64,000 nucleotides of DNA from Streptomyces sclerotialus (GTDB lineage: Bacteria > Actinomycetota > Actinomycetes > Streptomycetales > Streptomycetaceae), in contig JODX01000010.1 in assembly GCA_000719105.1 (NCBI GenBank), forward strand, positions 62,001 through 126,000, read 5' to 3'. The position numbers and the translations under genes were made by a program. How positions within the stretch are numbered: the stretch's first letter is position 1; the number at the start of each line of letters is the position of its first letter. Shown here piece after piece: positions 10,880 to 21,831 of the stretch. The notes under the pieces were generated by a model that worked only from the letters and a program-made list of their open reading frames with translations, did no database searches and was not told the origin of the DNA.

Positions 10880-12133
10880 ATGAGGCGGATGTCGCGGCGG
10901 CTGTTCGCGGGTACGGTGCTCGGCGGGATCGTCACGGTGGGAACGGCCGCCTGGGGCGCGTCCGCGGACAGCGGGGCGGCCGGACCGCCCCGGCGCCGGG
11001 CGGACGGGGGTGAGATGCGCGGCATGTGGCTGGCGACCGTCGCCAACCGGGACTGGCCCTCCCGTACGGGCCTGACCGCGGACCAGCAGCGCGCGGAGCT
11101 CCTCGGCCTGCTCGACGTGGCGGTGGAGCGCCGGCTCAACGCGGTGATGTTCCAGGTCCGGCCCGCCGCCGACGCCCTGTGGCCGTCCCCGTACGAGCCC
11201 TGGTCCCACTACCTCACCGGCACCCAGGGCAAGGACCCCGGCTGGGACCCGCTGGGCACGGCGGTGGCGGAGGCACACGCGCGCGGGCTGGAGCTGCACG
11301 CCTGGTTCAACCCGTACCGTGTCGCCGGTCACACCGAGCCGGCGCGGCTGGCGGCCTCGCACCCCGTCCGCAAGAACCCCGGCTGGGCGGTCGCCTACGG
11401 CGGGAAGCTCTACTACAACCCGGGTCTCCCGGAGGTCCGGGCCTTCGTGCAGAAGGCGATGCTCGACGCGGTGCGCCGCTATCCCGTCGACGCCGTGCAC
11501 TTCGACGACTACTTCTACCCGTATCCGGTCTCGGGCCAGGCCTTCGACGACGACGCGGCGTACCGCGCGCACGGCGGGGACTTCCCGGACCGGGCCGCCT
11601 GGCGGCGCGACAACATCGACAGGCTGGTGGGGGAGACGGGGGACGGGATCAAAAAGATCCGGCCCGGCACCCGGTTCGGGATCAGCCCCTTCGGGGTGTG
11701 GCGCAACGCCTCCACGGATCCGCACGGCTCGGACACGCGCGCCGGCGTGCAGACCTACGACGACCTGTACGCCGACACCCGCAAGTGGGTCCGCGAGAAC
11801 TGGATCGACTACGTCGTCCCGCAGCTCTACTGGCACATCGGCAACTCCGCCGCCGACTACGCCGAACTGCTGTCCTGGTGGGCGAAGACCGCCGAGGGCA
11901 GCGGGACGCGGCTGTACCTGGGGGAGGCGCTGTACAAGGCGGGCGACCCGGCGCAGCCGTCCGCCTGGCAGGACCCGGCGGAACTGTCCCGGCACCTGAC
12001 GCTCGCCCGCGACTACCCGCAGGCGAGCGGCCATGTGTTCTTCGCGGCCAAGGAGGTCGCGGACGACGGGTCCGGCGCGATGCGGCGGGTGGTCGCCGAC
12101 CACTACGGGGAGCCGGCGAACCCGCCCGGGTGA
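10880..12133 (+). CDS. Secreted GHL10 (YngK-type) glycosidase-like protein
   Basis: 417 residues. The N-terminus MRRMSRRLFAGTVLGG has a twin-arginine pattern followed by a hydrophobic stretch ending near AASA/ADSG, so Tat export is likely. From residue 45 the family signatures appear: EMRGMWLATVANRDWPS, LNAVMFQVRPAADALW, LHAWFNPYRVA, VDAVHFDDYFYPYP and YVVPQLYWHIG, typical of glycosyl hydrolase-like family 10 (DUF187), a TIM barrel thought to act on cell-envelope or extracellular glycans. Start ATG 10880 follows GGAGG at seven bases. The longer overlapping frame beginning at 9902 is antisense to the dehydrogenase and was ignored. Confidence 0.92.
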   Translation: MRRMSRRLFAGTVLGGIVTVGTAAWGASADSGAAGPPRRRADGGEMRGMWLATVANRDWPSRTGLTADQQRAELLGLLDVAVERRLNAVMFQVRPAADALWPSPYEPWSHYLTGTQGKDPGWDPLGTAVAEAHARGLELHAWFNPYRVAGHTEPARLAASHPVRKNPGWAVAYGGKLYYNPGLPEVRAFVQKAMLDAVRRYPVDAVHFDDYFYPYPVSGQAFDDDAAYRAHGGDFPDRAAWRRDNIDRLVGETGDGIKKIRPGTRFGISPFGVWRNASTDPHGSDTRAGVQTYDDLYADTRKWVRENWIDYVVPQLYWHIGNSAADYAELLSWWAKTAEGSGTRLYLGEALYKAGDPAQPSAWQDPAELSRHLTLARDYPQASGHVFFAAKEVADDGSGAMRRVVADHYGEPANPPG

Positions 12134-12162
12134 CGCGCCCGCCGGAGCCCGGGGCCGGCGTG

Positions 12163-12360
12163 CTACACCGTCGGCTCCCCGCGGCGCTGGACGACCGTGT
12201 CGGGGCCCGGCGACATCAAGGTCTCGTGGCCGTCCTCGAAGCGGACCCGGTACGGCGGGCTGCCGTTGGGCCCCAGCACCTCGACGACCTCCGCGGTCCT
12301 GTCGTGCTGTCCGACGATCCGGCCGTGCACCAGCAGGATGTCACCTACGGTTGCGTGCAT
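12163..12360 (-). CDS. DUF1918 small protein
   Basis: 65 residues. HATVGDILLVHGR...GQHDRTAEVVEVLGPNGSPPYRVRFEDGHETLMSPGPD matches the small beta-rich DUF1918 family, common and uncharacterised in actinobacteria. ATG 12360 has GAGGAGG eight bases upstream; the 23-residue upstream extension of the frame is not needed. It converges on the GHL10 gene with only a 29-nt gap. Confidence 0.85.
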   Translation of the reverse strand: MHATVGDILLVHGRIVGQHDRTAEVVEVLGPNGSPPYRVRFEDGHETLMSPGPDTVVQRRGEPTV

Positions 12361-12445
12361 CGGGAAGGCCTCCTCGTTCTGCACGGGGTGGTCGGTCCGT
12401 GGCTGCCAGTCTAGGGCGGACGGCTCCACCGGGAACCCTCGGTGG

Positions 12446-13363
12446 TCAGCTCCGCGCTCGTTGTGTGACCGCGATGCAGACCAGTACGGCGGCGGCTGTC
12501 AGCGGGGCGGCCACGGTGAGCCGTTCGCCGAGGAGCAGTACCGACCACACCAGTGTGAGCAGGGGCTGGGCGAGCTGCAACTGGCTGGCCCGCGGGATGC
12601 CGATCACGGCCATGCCCCGGTACCAGACGACCAGCCCGAGGAACTGGGAGCCCAGCGCGACCCACAGCAGCCCGGTCACGCTGTGCGCGGTCAGCGCGAC
12701 CGGCTCGTGCGCCAGCGCCAGCAGCGCGCCCGGCAGCGTGAGCGGCAGGCACAGCACCAGCGCCCAGCCGATCACCTGCCAGCCGGGCATGACCCGGGCC
12801 AGCCGGCCGCCCTCCGTGTAGCCCGCCGCGCACACCACCAGGGCCGCGAACAGGTACAGGTCCGCCGTCGAGAGGGCACCGCCGCTCTGCCCCACGGTGA
12901 ACGCCAGCACGGCGCCCGCGCCCACCAGGGCCGCCGCCCAGAAGGTCCGCGAGGGACGCGAGCCGATGCGCAGGGCGGAGAAGACCGCGGTGGTCAGCGG
13001 GAGCAGGCCCACGACCACGGCGGCGTGCGCGGTGGTCGACGTCTGCAGGGCGAGGGTGGTGAGCAGCGGGAACCCGAGGACCACACCGACGCCGACGACG
13101 GCGAGGCCGGCCCAGTGGCGGCGGTCGGGGAGGGGCACCCTCAGGAACAGCAGGCAGCCGCCCGCGACGACGGCCGCGAGGACGCTGCGCGTCGCCGTCA
13201 GCGACCAGGGTCCGAAGCCCGTGAGGCCCCACGCGGTGGCGGGGAAGGTGAGGGAGAAGGCGAGGACGCCCAGGGAGGCCTGGACGGTGCCGAGGGCCGG
13301 CCGCTCGCCGCCGGTGGCGACTGTTATCGAGGGTGAGGCGGTAGCGCTACTCTGTGCTGTCAT
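12446..13363 (-). CDS. EamA/DMT-superfamily membrane transporter
   Basis: 305 residues with ten hydrophobic segments arranged as two five-helix EamA repeats, the drug/metabolite exporter fold. Typical pieces are PATAWGLTGFGPWSLTATRS and ASQLQLAQPLLTLVWSVLLLGE. It is divergent from the MocR regulator gene, and their start codons overlap by two bases, so the regulator probably controls it. The substrate is unknown; amino-acid or vitamin-like export is usual for MocR-linked EamA proteins (inference). Confidence 0.9.
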   Translation of the reverse strand: MTAQSSATASPSITVATGGERPALGTVQASLGVLAFSLTFPATAWGLTGFGPWSLTATRSVLAAVVAGGCLLFLRVPLPDRRHWAGLAVVGVGVVLGFPLLTTLALQTSTTAHAAVVVGLLPLTTAVFSALRIGSRPSRTFWAAALVGAGAVLAFTVGQSGGALSTADLYLFAALVVCAAGYTEGGRLARVMPGWQVIGWALVLCLPLTLPGALLALAHEPVALTAHSVTGLLWVALGSQFLGLVVWYRGMAVIGIPRASQLQLAQPLLTLVWSVLLLGERLTVAAPLTAAAVLVCIAVTQRARS

Positions 13364-13370
13364 GCATGAG
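13324..13370. promoter_or_regulatory. Overlapping divergent leaderless promoters with GTAGCGCTAC palindrome
   Basis: The two start codons share bases 13362-13363. For the rightward gene TACTCT (13348-13353) lies eight bases before its ATG, with a weak TTATCG at 13324 spaced 18 bp. On the minus strand TACGCT lies five bases before the other ATG. A perfect GTAGCGCTAC palindrome (13341-13350) and a GCGTAGCAG echo (13370-13378) are candidate MocR binding sites. Both transcripts would be leaderless. Confidence 0.5.
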
Positions 13371-14795
13371 CGTAGCAGTGTGGGGGAACTGGCCGATCGG
13401 CTGCGGGGCGAGCTGAACTGCTACTCACCGGGAGAGAAGCTGCCGTCGAGCCGGGCCCTCGTCGAACGGTTCCGGGTGAGTCCGGTGACCGTCTCGCGCG
13501 CGCTGGCGCGGCTGGCCGCCGACGGGCTGGTGGTCACCCGGCCCGGCGCCGGGGCGTTCCGCGCGCAGCCGCACACCCCGGCCGCTGCCGCCGGGGACAC
13601 CTCCTGGCAGGAGGTCGCCCTCAGCGCGGACGGCGCCGCCGACCTCGTACCGCGCTCGGTCGACGCCTCCGGTGTGGTGGTGTCGCTGGCCGCGCCGCCG
13701 CCCGGGGTGATCGAGTTCACCGGCGGCTATCTGCACCCCTCGCTGCAGCCCGAGCGGGCCATGGCGGCGGCGCTGTCGCGGGCCGGACGCCGTCCCGGCG
13801 CCTGGGGACGGCCGCCCATGGAGGGACTGCCGGAACTGCGGGAGTGGTTCGCCCGGGAGATCGGCGGCGCCGTCACCGCCGCCGAGGTGCTCGTCACGGC
13901 CGGCGGCCAGTCCGCGCTCACCACCGCGCTGCGCGCGCTCGCCCCGCCCGGTGCCCCGGTGCTCGTCGAGTCGCCCACCTATCCGGGCATGCTGGCCATC
14001 GCCAGGGCCGCGGGGCTGCGGCCCGTGCCGGTGCCCGTGGACGCGGACGGGGTGCGGCCCGCCCTGCTCGCCGACGCGTTCCGGGCGACCGGCGCGCGGG
14101 TGTTCGTCTGCCAGCCCCTCTTCCAGAACCCGACGGGCGCGGTGCTCTCGGCCGGGCGGCGGGGCGAGGTGCTGCGCATCGCGCGCGAGGCGGGGGCCTT
14201 CGTGGTCGAGGACGACTTCGTCCGGCGGCTGGTGCACGCGGACGCGGGCCCGCTGCCGAGCCCGCTGGCGGCCGAGGACCCCGACGGAGTGGTCGTCCAT
14301 GTGTGCTCGCTCACCAAGGCGACCTCGCCCAGCTTCCGGGTGGGGGCGCTCGCGGCCCGGGGCCCGGTGCTGGAGCGGCTGCGCGCCATCCAGGTCGTCG
14401 ACACCTTCTTCGTGCCGCGGCCGCTGCAGGAGGCGGCGCTCGAACTCGTCGGGTCGCCGGCGTGGCCGCGGCATCTCCGGGCCGTGTCGGGGGAGCTGCG
14501 GGGGCGCCGGGAGGCGATGGCGTCCGCGCTGCGGCGCGAACTCCCCGAGTACGTGCTGCCCCACATCCCGTCCGGCGGCTATCACCTGTGGCTCCGGCTG
14601 CCCGACGGCGTGGACGACTCCATGCTGGTGGCGGGTGCCCTGCGATCCGGAGTGGCGATCACGCCCGGCCGGCCCTACTTCAGCGCCGAAGCACCGGCCG
14701 CGCACGTCCGGCTGAGCTTCGCGGCGGTCGCGGGGGAGGGGGAGATCGCGGAGGGGGTGCGCAGGCTGCGCGCGGCGGCCCATGGGACGGTGTGA
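13362..14795 (+). CDS. MocR-type regulator (GntR wHTH plus aminotransferase-like domain)
   Basis: 477 residues. Residues 1-70 are a GntR winged helix (SPGEKLPSSRALVERFRVSPVTVSRALARLAADG). Residues 110-475 are a fold-type I aminotransferase-like domain with the PLP lysine in CSLTKATSPSFRVG and FQNPTGAVLS for substrate binding. MocR proteins sense PLP or amino compounds and usually control a divergent gene, here the EamA transporter. ATG 13362 suits the wHTH start. The frame runs far upstream antisense to the transporter and is not real there. Confidence 0.9.
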   Translation: MHERSSVGELADRLRGELNCYSPGEKLPSSRALVERFRVSPVTVSRALARLAADGLVVTRPGAGAFRAQPHTPAAAAGDTSWQEVALSADGAADLVPRSVDASGVVVSLAAPPPGVIEFTGGYLHPSLQPERAMAAALSRAGRRPGAWGRPPMEGLPELREWFAREIGGAVTAAEVLVTAGGQSALTTALRALAPPGAPVLVESPTYPGMLAIARAAGLRPVPVPVDADGVRPALLADAFRATGARVFVCQPLFQNPTGAVLSAGRRGEVLRIAREAGAFVVEDDFVRRLVHADAGPLPSPLAAEDPDGVVVHVCSLTKATSPSFRVGALAARGPVLERLRAIQVVDTFFVPRPLQEAALELVGSPAWPRHLRAVSGELRGRREAMASALRRELPEYVLPHIPSGGYHLWLRLPDGVDDSMLVAGALRSGVAITPGRPYFSAEAPAAHVRLSFAAVAGEGEIAEGVRRLRAAAHGTV

Positions 14796-14803
14796 CACCC
14801 CAG

Positions 14804-14839
14804 GATCTCGTGGATCTCGTGGATCTCGTGGACCTTGTG
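14804..14839. repeat. Tandem GATCTCGTG repeat
   Basis: Three exact 9-bp copies (14804-14830) and a fourth degenerate copy (GACCTTGTG) fill the gap between two convergent genes. Confidence 0.85.
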
Positions 14840-14843
14840 TGGA

Positions 14844-15293
14844 TCAGGGTGCGTCCAGCCGCGAGTAGTCCGTCGTCAGCAGCAGGTCCTTGGCCGGGCC
14901 GCCCACGCGCCAGACCGTACGCCAGTGATCCGCGTCGTACGCCGTGAACTCGCCCCGGTAGAGGTCGGCCGCGCACGGATGGTCCGCGATCCAGTGACCG
15001 GTGGTGAGGTCGAGGTCGTGGAAGGGGCGGCCGTCCGCGAACCGTACGTCCGCGGTGCCGGGAGCGGCGCCCGGGAGGAAACGCAGGGTGCGCTCCGCGG
15101 GCCGGGCGACGCCCCGCCAGACGAAGGTGCCGGACTCCCGGTGCAGCAGCCCGCCGCCGTCCAGCGCCTCGAACACGGTCGTCCCCGAGAAGTCCCCCTC
15201 CTCGCCCGCCGGCAGATCCCGTACCGACCGCCGCACCCGCCAGCTCCCGGCGAGGTACGCCAGGACGTCCGGTACCGGCCAGAACCCGCCCAT
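14844..15293 (-). CDS. DUF6314-like protein
   Basis: 149 residues. VLAYLAGSWRVRRSVRDL, followed by FSGTTVFEAL, RLDGGGLL-like turns and FHDLDLTTG, fits a small beta-barrel (lipocalin-like) fold that I associate with the DUF6314 family. The C-terminus WRTVWRVGGPAKDLLLTTDYSRL is also typical. ATG 15293 follows GAGAGAGGG closely; a GTG at 15311 is an alternative. Role unknown. Confidence 0.72.
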   Translation of the reverse strand: MGGFWPVPDVLAYLAGSWRVRRSVRDLPAGEEGDFSGTTVFEALDGGGLLHRESGTFVWRGVARPAERTLRFLPGAAPGTADVRFADGRPFHDLDLTTGHWIADHPCAADLYRGEFTAYDADHWRTVWRVGGPAKDLLLTTDYSRLDAP

Positions 15294-15363
15294 CGTCCCT
15301 CTCTCCGTCACACCCGTTGCCGCACGACCCATTGACGCTCCACGGCCCCCTCCCTATCTTGCC

Positions 15364-15420
15364 GTTCGAAGTACTGAGCAGTGACCGATATATCGAACAT
15401 GAACGAACGCGAAAGTTCCG
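15364..15420. promoter_or_regulatory. Candidate operator region of the arabinofuranosidase gene
   Basis: This AT-richer stretch holds a GTTCGAA (15364), a perfect CGATATATCG palindrome (15386-15395), repeated GAAC units (15395-15407) and CGAAAGTTCCG (15410-15420), close to the CGAAA-n-TTTCG sites reported before Streptomyces xylanolytic genes (recollection). It suggests sugar-responsive repression but no promoter hexamers are clear. Confidence 0.4.
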
Positions 15421-15475
15421 AGAAGCATCGAAGCACGTTGACATTCCGAGCAACTCACAGAGCCGCGGAGTATCC

Positions 15476-17989
15476 ATGTCACGCACCCGCACCCGGTCGT
15501 CCCGCACCCGCTGGAGACTGGGCGTCACCGCGTCCTCCCTGCTGATGGCGGTGGCGGTGGTCCCGGGCCCGGCGCAGGCCGAGGACGGCACCGAGACCGC
15601 CGACACCACCGACTACGCGATCACCGTCGACCCGACGGCCAAGGGCGCGAAGATCGACGACACGATGTACGGCGTCTTCTTCGAGGACATCAACCGCGCC
15701 GCCGACGGCGGTCTGTACGCCGAACTCGTGCAGAACCGGTCCTTCGAGTACTCCACCGCCGACAACCGCTCGTACACCCCGCTGACCTCCTGGACCGTCA
15801 CCGGCACCGGACAGACCGCGGACGACGACGGCCGCCTCAACGAGCGCAACCGCACCTATCTGTCCCTGGGTGCCGGCTCGTCCGTCACCAACTCCGGCTA
15901 CAGCACGGGCATCAGCGTCGAGCGCGGCAAGAAGTACGACTTCTCGGTCTGGGCCCGCGTCGACGGGCAGACGCGCCTCACCCTCACCCTCACCGACTCC
16001 GAGGGCGAGCTCGCCAAGGCCCGCAAGGTCACCGCGCGCGGCGGCTGGGCGAAGTACGAGGCGACGTTCACCGCGAGCCGCACCAGCAGCACCGGCCGCC
16101 TCACCGTCGCCACCGACCACGCGGCCGCCCTCGACATGGTCTCCCTCTTCCCGCGCGACACCTTCAAGGGCCGCGAGAACGGGCTGCGCAAGGACCTCGC
16201 CGAGAAGATCGCCGCACTGGACCCGGGCTTCGTCCGTTTCCCCGGCGGCTGCATCGTCAACACCGGCTCCATGGAGGACTACAGCGAGGAGTCCGGCTGG
16301 GAGCGCAAGCGCAGCTACCAGTGGAAGGACACCGTCGGCCCGGTCGAGGAGCGCGCCACCAACGCCAACTTCTGGGGCTACAACCAGAGCTACGGCCTCG
16401 GCTACTACGAGTACTTCCAGTTCGCCGAGGACATCGGCGCCATGCCGCTGCCCGTCGTCCCGGCCCTCGTCACCGGCTGCGGCCAGAACAAGGCCACCGA
16501 CGACGAGGAACTGCTCCAGCGGCACATCCAGGACACCCTGGACCTCATCGAGTTCGCCAACGGCCCGGTGACCAGCGAGTGGGGCCGCAAGCGTGCGCAG
16601 ATGGGCCACCCGAAGCCCTTCGGCCTCACCCACCTCGGGGTCGGCAACGAGGAGAACCTCCCCAACGAGTTCTTCGCCCGCTTCGAGAAGTTCCGCGCCG
16701 CGATCGAGGCCGAGTACCCGGAGATCACCGTCATCTCCAACTCCGGCCCGGACGACAGCGGGACGACCTTCGACACGGCCTGGGGGCTCAACCGCGAGGC
16801 GGACGTCGACATGGTCGACGAGCACTACTACAACAGCCCGCAGTGGTTCCTGCAGAACAACGACCGCTACGACTCCTACGACCGCAGCGGCCCCAAGGTC
16901 TTCCTCGGTGAGTACGCCTCCCAGGGCAACGCCTTCAAGAACGCCCTCTCCGAGGCCGCGTTCATGACCGGCCTGGAGCGCAACGCGGACATCGTGAAGC
17001 TCGCCAGCTACGCCCCGCTGCTCGCCAACGAGGACTACGTCCAGTGGTCGCCCGACATGATCTGGTTCAACAACCACGCGTCGTGGGGCTCGGCCAACTA
17101 CGAGACCCAGAAGCTGTTCATGACCAACGTCGGCGACCGCGTCGTCCCGTCGACCGCCACCTCCACCCCCTCGGTGAGCGGGCCCATCTCGGGCGCCGTC
17201 GGCCTCTCCACGTGGGCGACGACGGCCGCGTACGACGACGTGAAGGTCACGGGCGAGGACGGCACGACGCTGCTGAGCGACGACTTCGGCGGTGACGCGT
17301 CGCAGTGGACCCACACGGGCGGCGGCAGCTGGACCGTGCAGGACGGGCAGTACGTGCAGACCGACGAGGCCGCCGAGAACACCATGGTGTCGGCCGGCGA
17401 CACGTCCTGGAAGAACTACGACCTCAGCGTGAAGGCCACCAAGAAGTCCGGCAAGGAGGGCTTCCTGATCGCCTTCGGCGTCAAGGACACCGGCAACTAC
17501 TACTGGTGGAACCTGGGCGGCTGGAACAACACCTCGTCGGCGGTCGAGCAGGCCTCGGACGGCGGCAAGTCGACGCTGATCTCCAAGCCGCACTCGATCG
17601 AGACGGGCCGCGCCTACGACATCGACATCGAGGTGCGCGGCCGCCAGGTGACCCTGTACCTCGACGGCCAGGAGTGGGGCAGCTTCACCGACGACAAGCC
17701 GGCCGAGCCGTTCCGTCAGGTGGTCACGGAGGACGCGAAGACCGGTGACCTGATCGTCAAGGTCGTCAACGCCCAGTCGACGGCGGCCCGTACGGCGGTC
17801 GACCTGGGCGGCGCGAAGGTCGCGTCCAAGGCCCGGGTGACCACGCTCGCCGCCGCGCCCGACGCGGTGAACACGGAGACGGAGACACCCGTAGAGCCCG
17901 AGAAGTCGGTGTTCAGCGGGGTGGCCGACCGGTTCACCTACACGTTCCCGGCGAACTCGATCACCTTCCTGCGGCTGCAGCAGAAGTAG
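15476..17989 (+). CDS. Secreted GH51 alpha-L-arabinofuranosidase with carbohydrate-binding modules
   Basis: 837 residues. A basic N-terminus and hydrophobic core ending VPGPAQA-ED give a signal peptide of about 35 residues. The catalytic barrel starts with MYGVFFEDINRAADGGLYAELVQN split by a jelly-roll insert (about 100-230, SWTVTGTGQTADDDG...). The acid/base region is HLGVGNEEN (Glu392/393) and the nucleophile region VFLGEYASQ (Glu479). Residues about 590-735 (LLSDDFGGDASQWTHTGGG) are a laminin-G-like module. It should release arabinose from plant arabinan/arabinoxylan outside the cell. GCGGAG sits five bases before ATG 15476. Confidence 0.94.
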   Translation: MSRTRTRSSRTRWRLGVTASSLLMAVAVVPGPAQAEDGTETADTTDYAITVDPTAKGAKIDDTMYGVFFEDINRAADGGLYAELVQNRSFEYSTADNRSYTPLTSWTVTGTGQTADDDGRLNERNRTYLSLGAGSSVTNSGYSTGISVERGKKYDFSVWARVDGQTRLTLTLTDSEGELAKARKVTARGGWAKYEATFTASRTSSTGRLTVATDHAAALDMVSLFPRDTFKGRENGLRKDLAEKIAALDPGFVRFPGGCIVNTGSMEDYSEESGWERKRSYQWKDTVGPVEERATNANFWGYNQSYGLGYYEYFQFAEDIGAMPLPVVPALVTGCGQNKATDDEELLQRHIQDTLDLIEFANGPVTSEWGRKRAQMGHPKPFGLTHLGVGNEENLPNEFFARFEKFRAAIEAEYPEITVISNSGPDDSGTTFDTAWGLNREADVDMVDEHYYNSPQWFLQNNDRYDSYDRSGPKVFLGEYASQGNAFKNALSEAAFMTGLERNADIVKLASYAPLLANEDYVQWSPDMIWFNNHASWGSANYETQKLFMTNVGDRVVPSTATSTPSVSGPISGAVGLSTWATTAAYDDVKVTGEDGTTLLSDDFGGDASQWTHTGGGSWTVQDGQYVQTDEAAENTMVSAGDTSWKNYDLSVKATKKSGKEGFLIAFGVKDTGNYYWWNLGGWNNTSSAVEQASDGGKSTLISKPHSIETGRAYDIDIEVRGRQVTLYLDGQEWGSFTDDKPAEPFRQVVTEDAKTGDLIVKVVNAQSTAARTAVDLGGAKVASKARVTTLAAAPDAVNTETETPVEPEKSVFSGVADRFTYTFPANSITFLRLQQK

Positions 17990-18000
17990 CGGACCGAGAA

Positions 18001-18039
18001 GGGCACGGCCACCGGGCGCATCCGCCGGCGGCCGTGCCC
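18001..18039. terminator. Bidirectional hairpin between convergent genes
   Basis: GGGCACGGCC (18001-18010) pairs perfectly with 18030-18039, with further CCGG pairing inside. It sits 11 nt after the arabinofuranosidase stop and 10 nt from the end of the convergent oxidoreductase gene. Confidence 0.75.
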
Positions 18040-18048
18040 ATGCCCGGG

Positions 18049-18945
18049 TCAGCCCAGCAGCCGGGCCAGGCGGCGCCACTCCTCGCGCGGGAGGTCCTCC
18101 TGGGGGTCGTCACTGAGCACCTGGAGCGCCACGTGGTCGGCGCCCGCGGCGTGGAAGGCGTCGACGGCGGTCCGGATCCGGTCGTCGTCACCCCAGGCGA
18201 CCACCGCGTCGACCAGACGGTCGCTGCCGCCGTCCGCGAGGTCGTCCTCGGTGAAGCCGAGCCGCAGCCAGTTGTCGGTGTAGTTCGGCAGTTCCAGGTA
18301 GAAGGAGAGGTACGCGCGGGCCTTGGCGCGGGCGCGCTCAGGGTCGGCCTCCAGGACCACCTTCAGCTCCGGCGCCAGCAGCGGGCCGTCGCCCAGAATG
18401 TCGCGGGCCTGCGCGGTGTGCTCGGGCGTGACCAGGTACGGGTGCGAACCGGCGGCCCGGTCGCGGGACAGCTCCAGCATCTTCGGGCCGAGCGCGGCCA
18501 GCACCCGGCGTCCGGCAGGCACACCCGCGGCGTCCAGCGCGTCCAGGTAGCCGACCATGGCCGAGTACGGGCGGCGGTACTGGTCCGTGACCTTGGCGTG
18601 GCTCACGCCCAGCCCCAGCACGAAGCGCCCGGGATGCGCGGCCTCCACGCCGGCGAAGCGCCGCGCGGCGTCCTGGGCCTCGTAGTCCCAGATGCTCTGG
18701 ATGCCGGTCGCCACGGTGAGCCGCGTCGTCGCGCCGAGGAGCGGCTCCGCGTGCTCCGCACCGGGGCTGCCGCCCAGCCAGACGGCGCCGTACCCGAGCT
18801 CCTCGATCTCGGCGGCGGCCTCCGCGATCTCGCCGCGCCGGGCCGGGTCCTCCGACCGCAGGCCGATGCTCCACAAGCCGTACCGTCCGACCGCCTCCTT
18901 CAACGGTGCACTGCGGTCCGTCGCGCTCGTCGTGACGTCGTTCAT
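18049..18945 (-). CDS. LLM-class (luciferase-like) F420-dependent oxidoreductase
   Basis: 298 residues. It starts GRYGLWSIGLRSEDP, then EIEELGYGAVWLGGSPG, LTVATGIQSIWDYEA and GRFVLGLGVSHAKV, the barrel pattern of bacterial luciferase-like monooxygenases. Actinobacterial members of this shape use coenzyme F420 (MSMEG-type TIGR03620 group, by recollection). ATG 18945 follows GGAGG at eight bases; the frame extends 108 codons further upstream without coding character. The substrate is unknown. Confidence 0.88.
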   Translation of the reverse strand: MNDVTTSATDRSAPLKEAVGRYGLWSIGLRSEDPARRGEIAEAAAEIEELGYGAVWLGGSPGAEHAEPLLGATTRLTVATGIQSIWDYEAQDAARRFAGVEAAHPGRFVLGLGVSHAKVTDQYRRPYSAMVGYLDALDAAGVPAGRRVLAALGPKMLELSRDRAAGSHPYLVTPEHTAQARDILGDGPLLAPELKVVLEADPERARAKARAYLSFYLELPNYTDNWLRLGFTEDDLADGGSDRLVDAVVAWGDDDRIRTAVDAFHAAGADHVALQVLSDDPQEDLPREEWRRLARLLG

Positions 18946-19600
18946 CGGTTCCGTCCTCCGTTTCGTCGGCACCGCCATGGCGGCTGACACGACAGGTACA
19001 ACGAGCGGGGCGGCCGGAGTAGTCCTGGCCGGACGGGTGACCGGCCGCAGGAGCCCGTCGGTCCCGGCGGCAGGGGCGTCCGAGTGCGCAGGGCGCCCGC
19101 AGCCTCGGGGTCGTGATGACAGGATGAACAGCCGGGTGTTCCACGGGGCCACAGTGAGAGAAGCATGCGGGTGAGATTCAGCGAAGTGCTTTCCTGGTCC
19201 GCGTGCACGTGGTCCACGTTCAGACGTCTTCGAACGGGCGCGAAGCGGGGCCGGGGATCCACTGCGCATGGGGTGTTCCGCGGACGCGCGTGGCGTGGAT
19301 CAGAAAGCGGAGTGGGGCGAAACACGGCACCCATGACCTCGGGTTCGACGACGGGTCGTGGGTGGGGATCGTCTTCCCCGTGGCGGGCTGGGGGACGCTG
19401 GTGGAAGCGCCGGCCGACCTCGACGGGAACCCGAGGCCGCCCCATGGGTGACCGCTGCCGAACGCCGGGGAAGCCCCGGCTCGGTCCGCGCGCGGCGCAC
19501 CGCAGCAACCGGTCGTGAGTGAGTCCCGGAATGCCCGGCGGACCGGTCATCGCCGAAAGGCCGCCGGAACCGCCGCCGTCCCGCCAGGCGCCGGTACGAG
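18946..19600. other. Intergenic region with at most one small doubtful ORF
   Basis: About 650 nt between the oxidoreductase start and the argC promoter. Apart from the doubtful ORF at 19203-19451 I see no gene, RNA or mobile element. The first 200 nt would carry the oxidoreductase promoter. Confidence 0.5.
19203..19451 (+). CDS. Doubtful small hypothetical ORF
   Basis: 82 codons. The second half (HDLGFDDGSWVGIVFPVAGWG...) has strong G/C third-position bias and protein-like hydrophobic patterning, while the first half is less convincing. No ribosome site is clear and no family is recognised. It may be a real small protein with a later start, the remnant of a gene, or chance. Confidence 0.3.
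   Translation: MHVVHVQTSSNGREAGPGIHCAWGVPRTRVAWIRKRSGAKHGTHDLGFDDGSWVGIVFPVAGWGTLVEAPADLDGNPRPPHG

Positions 19601-21827
<2,227 letters not shown>

Positions 21828-21831
<4 letters not shown>

Noticed and set aside
15479..18079. 866-codon minus-strand open frame
   Set aside because: Antisense of the arabinofuranosidase gene with Val/Leu/Gly/Arg-rich translation and no family motif.
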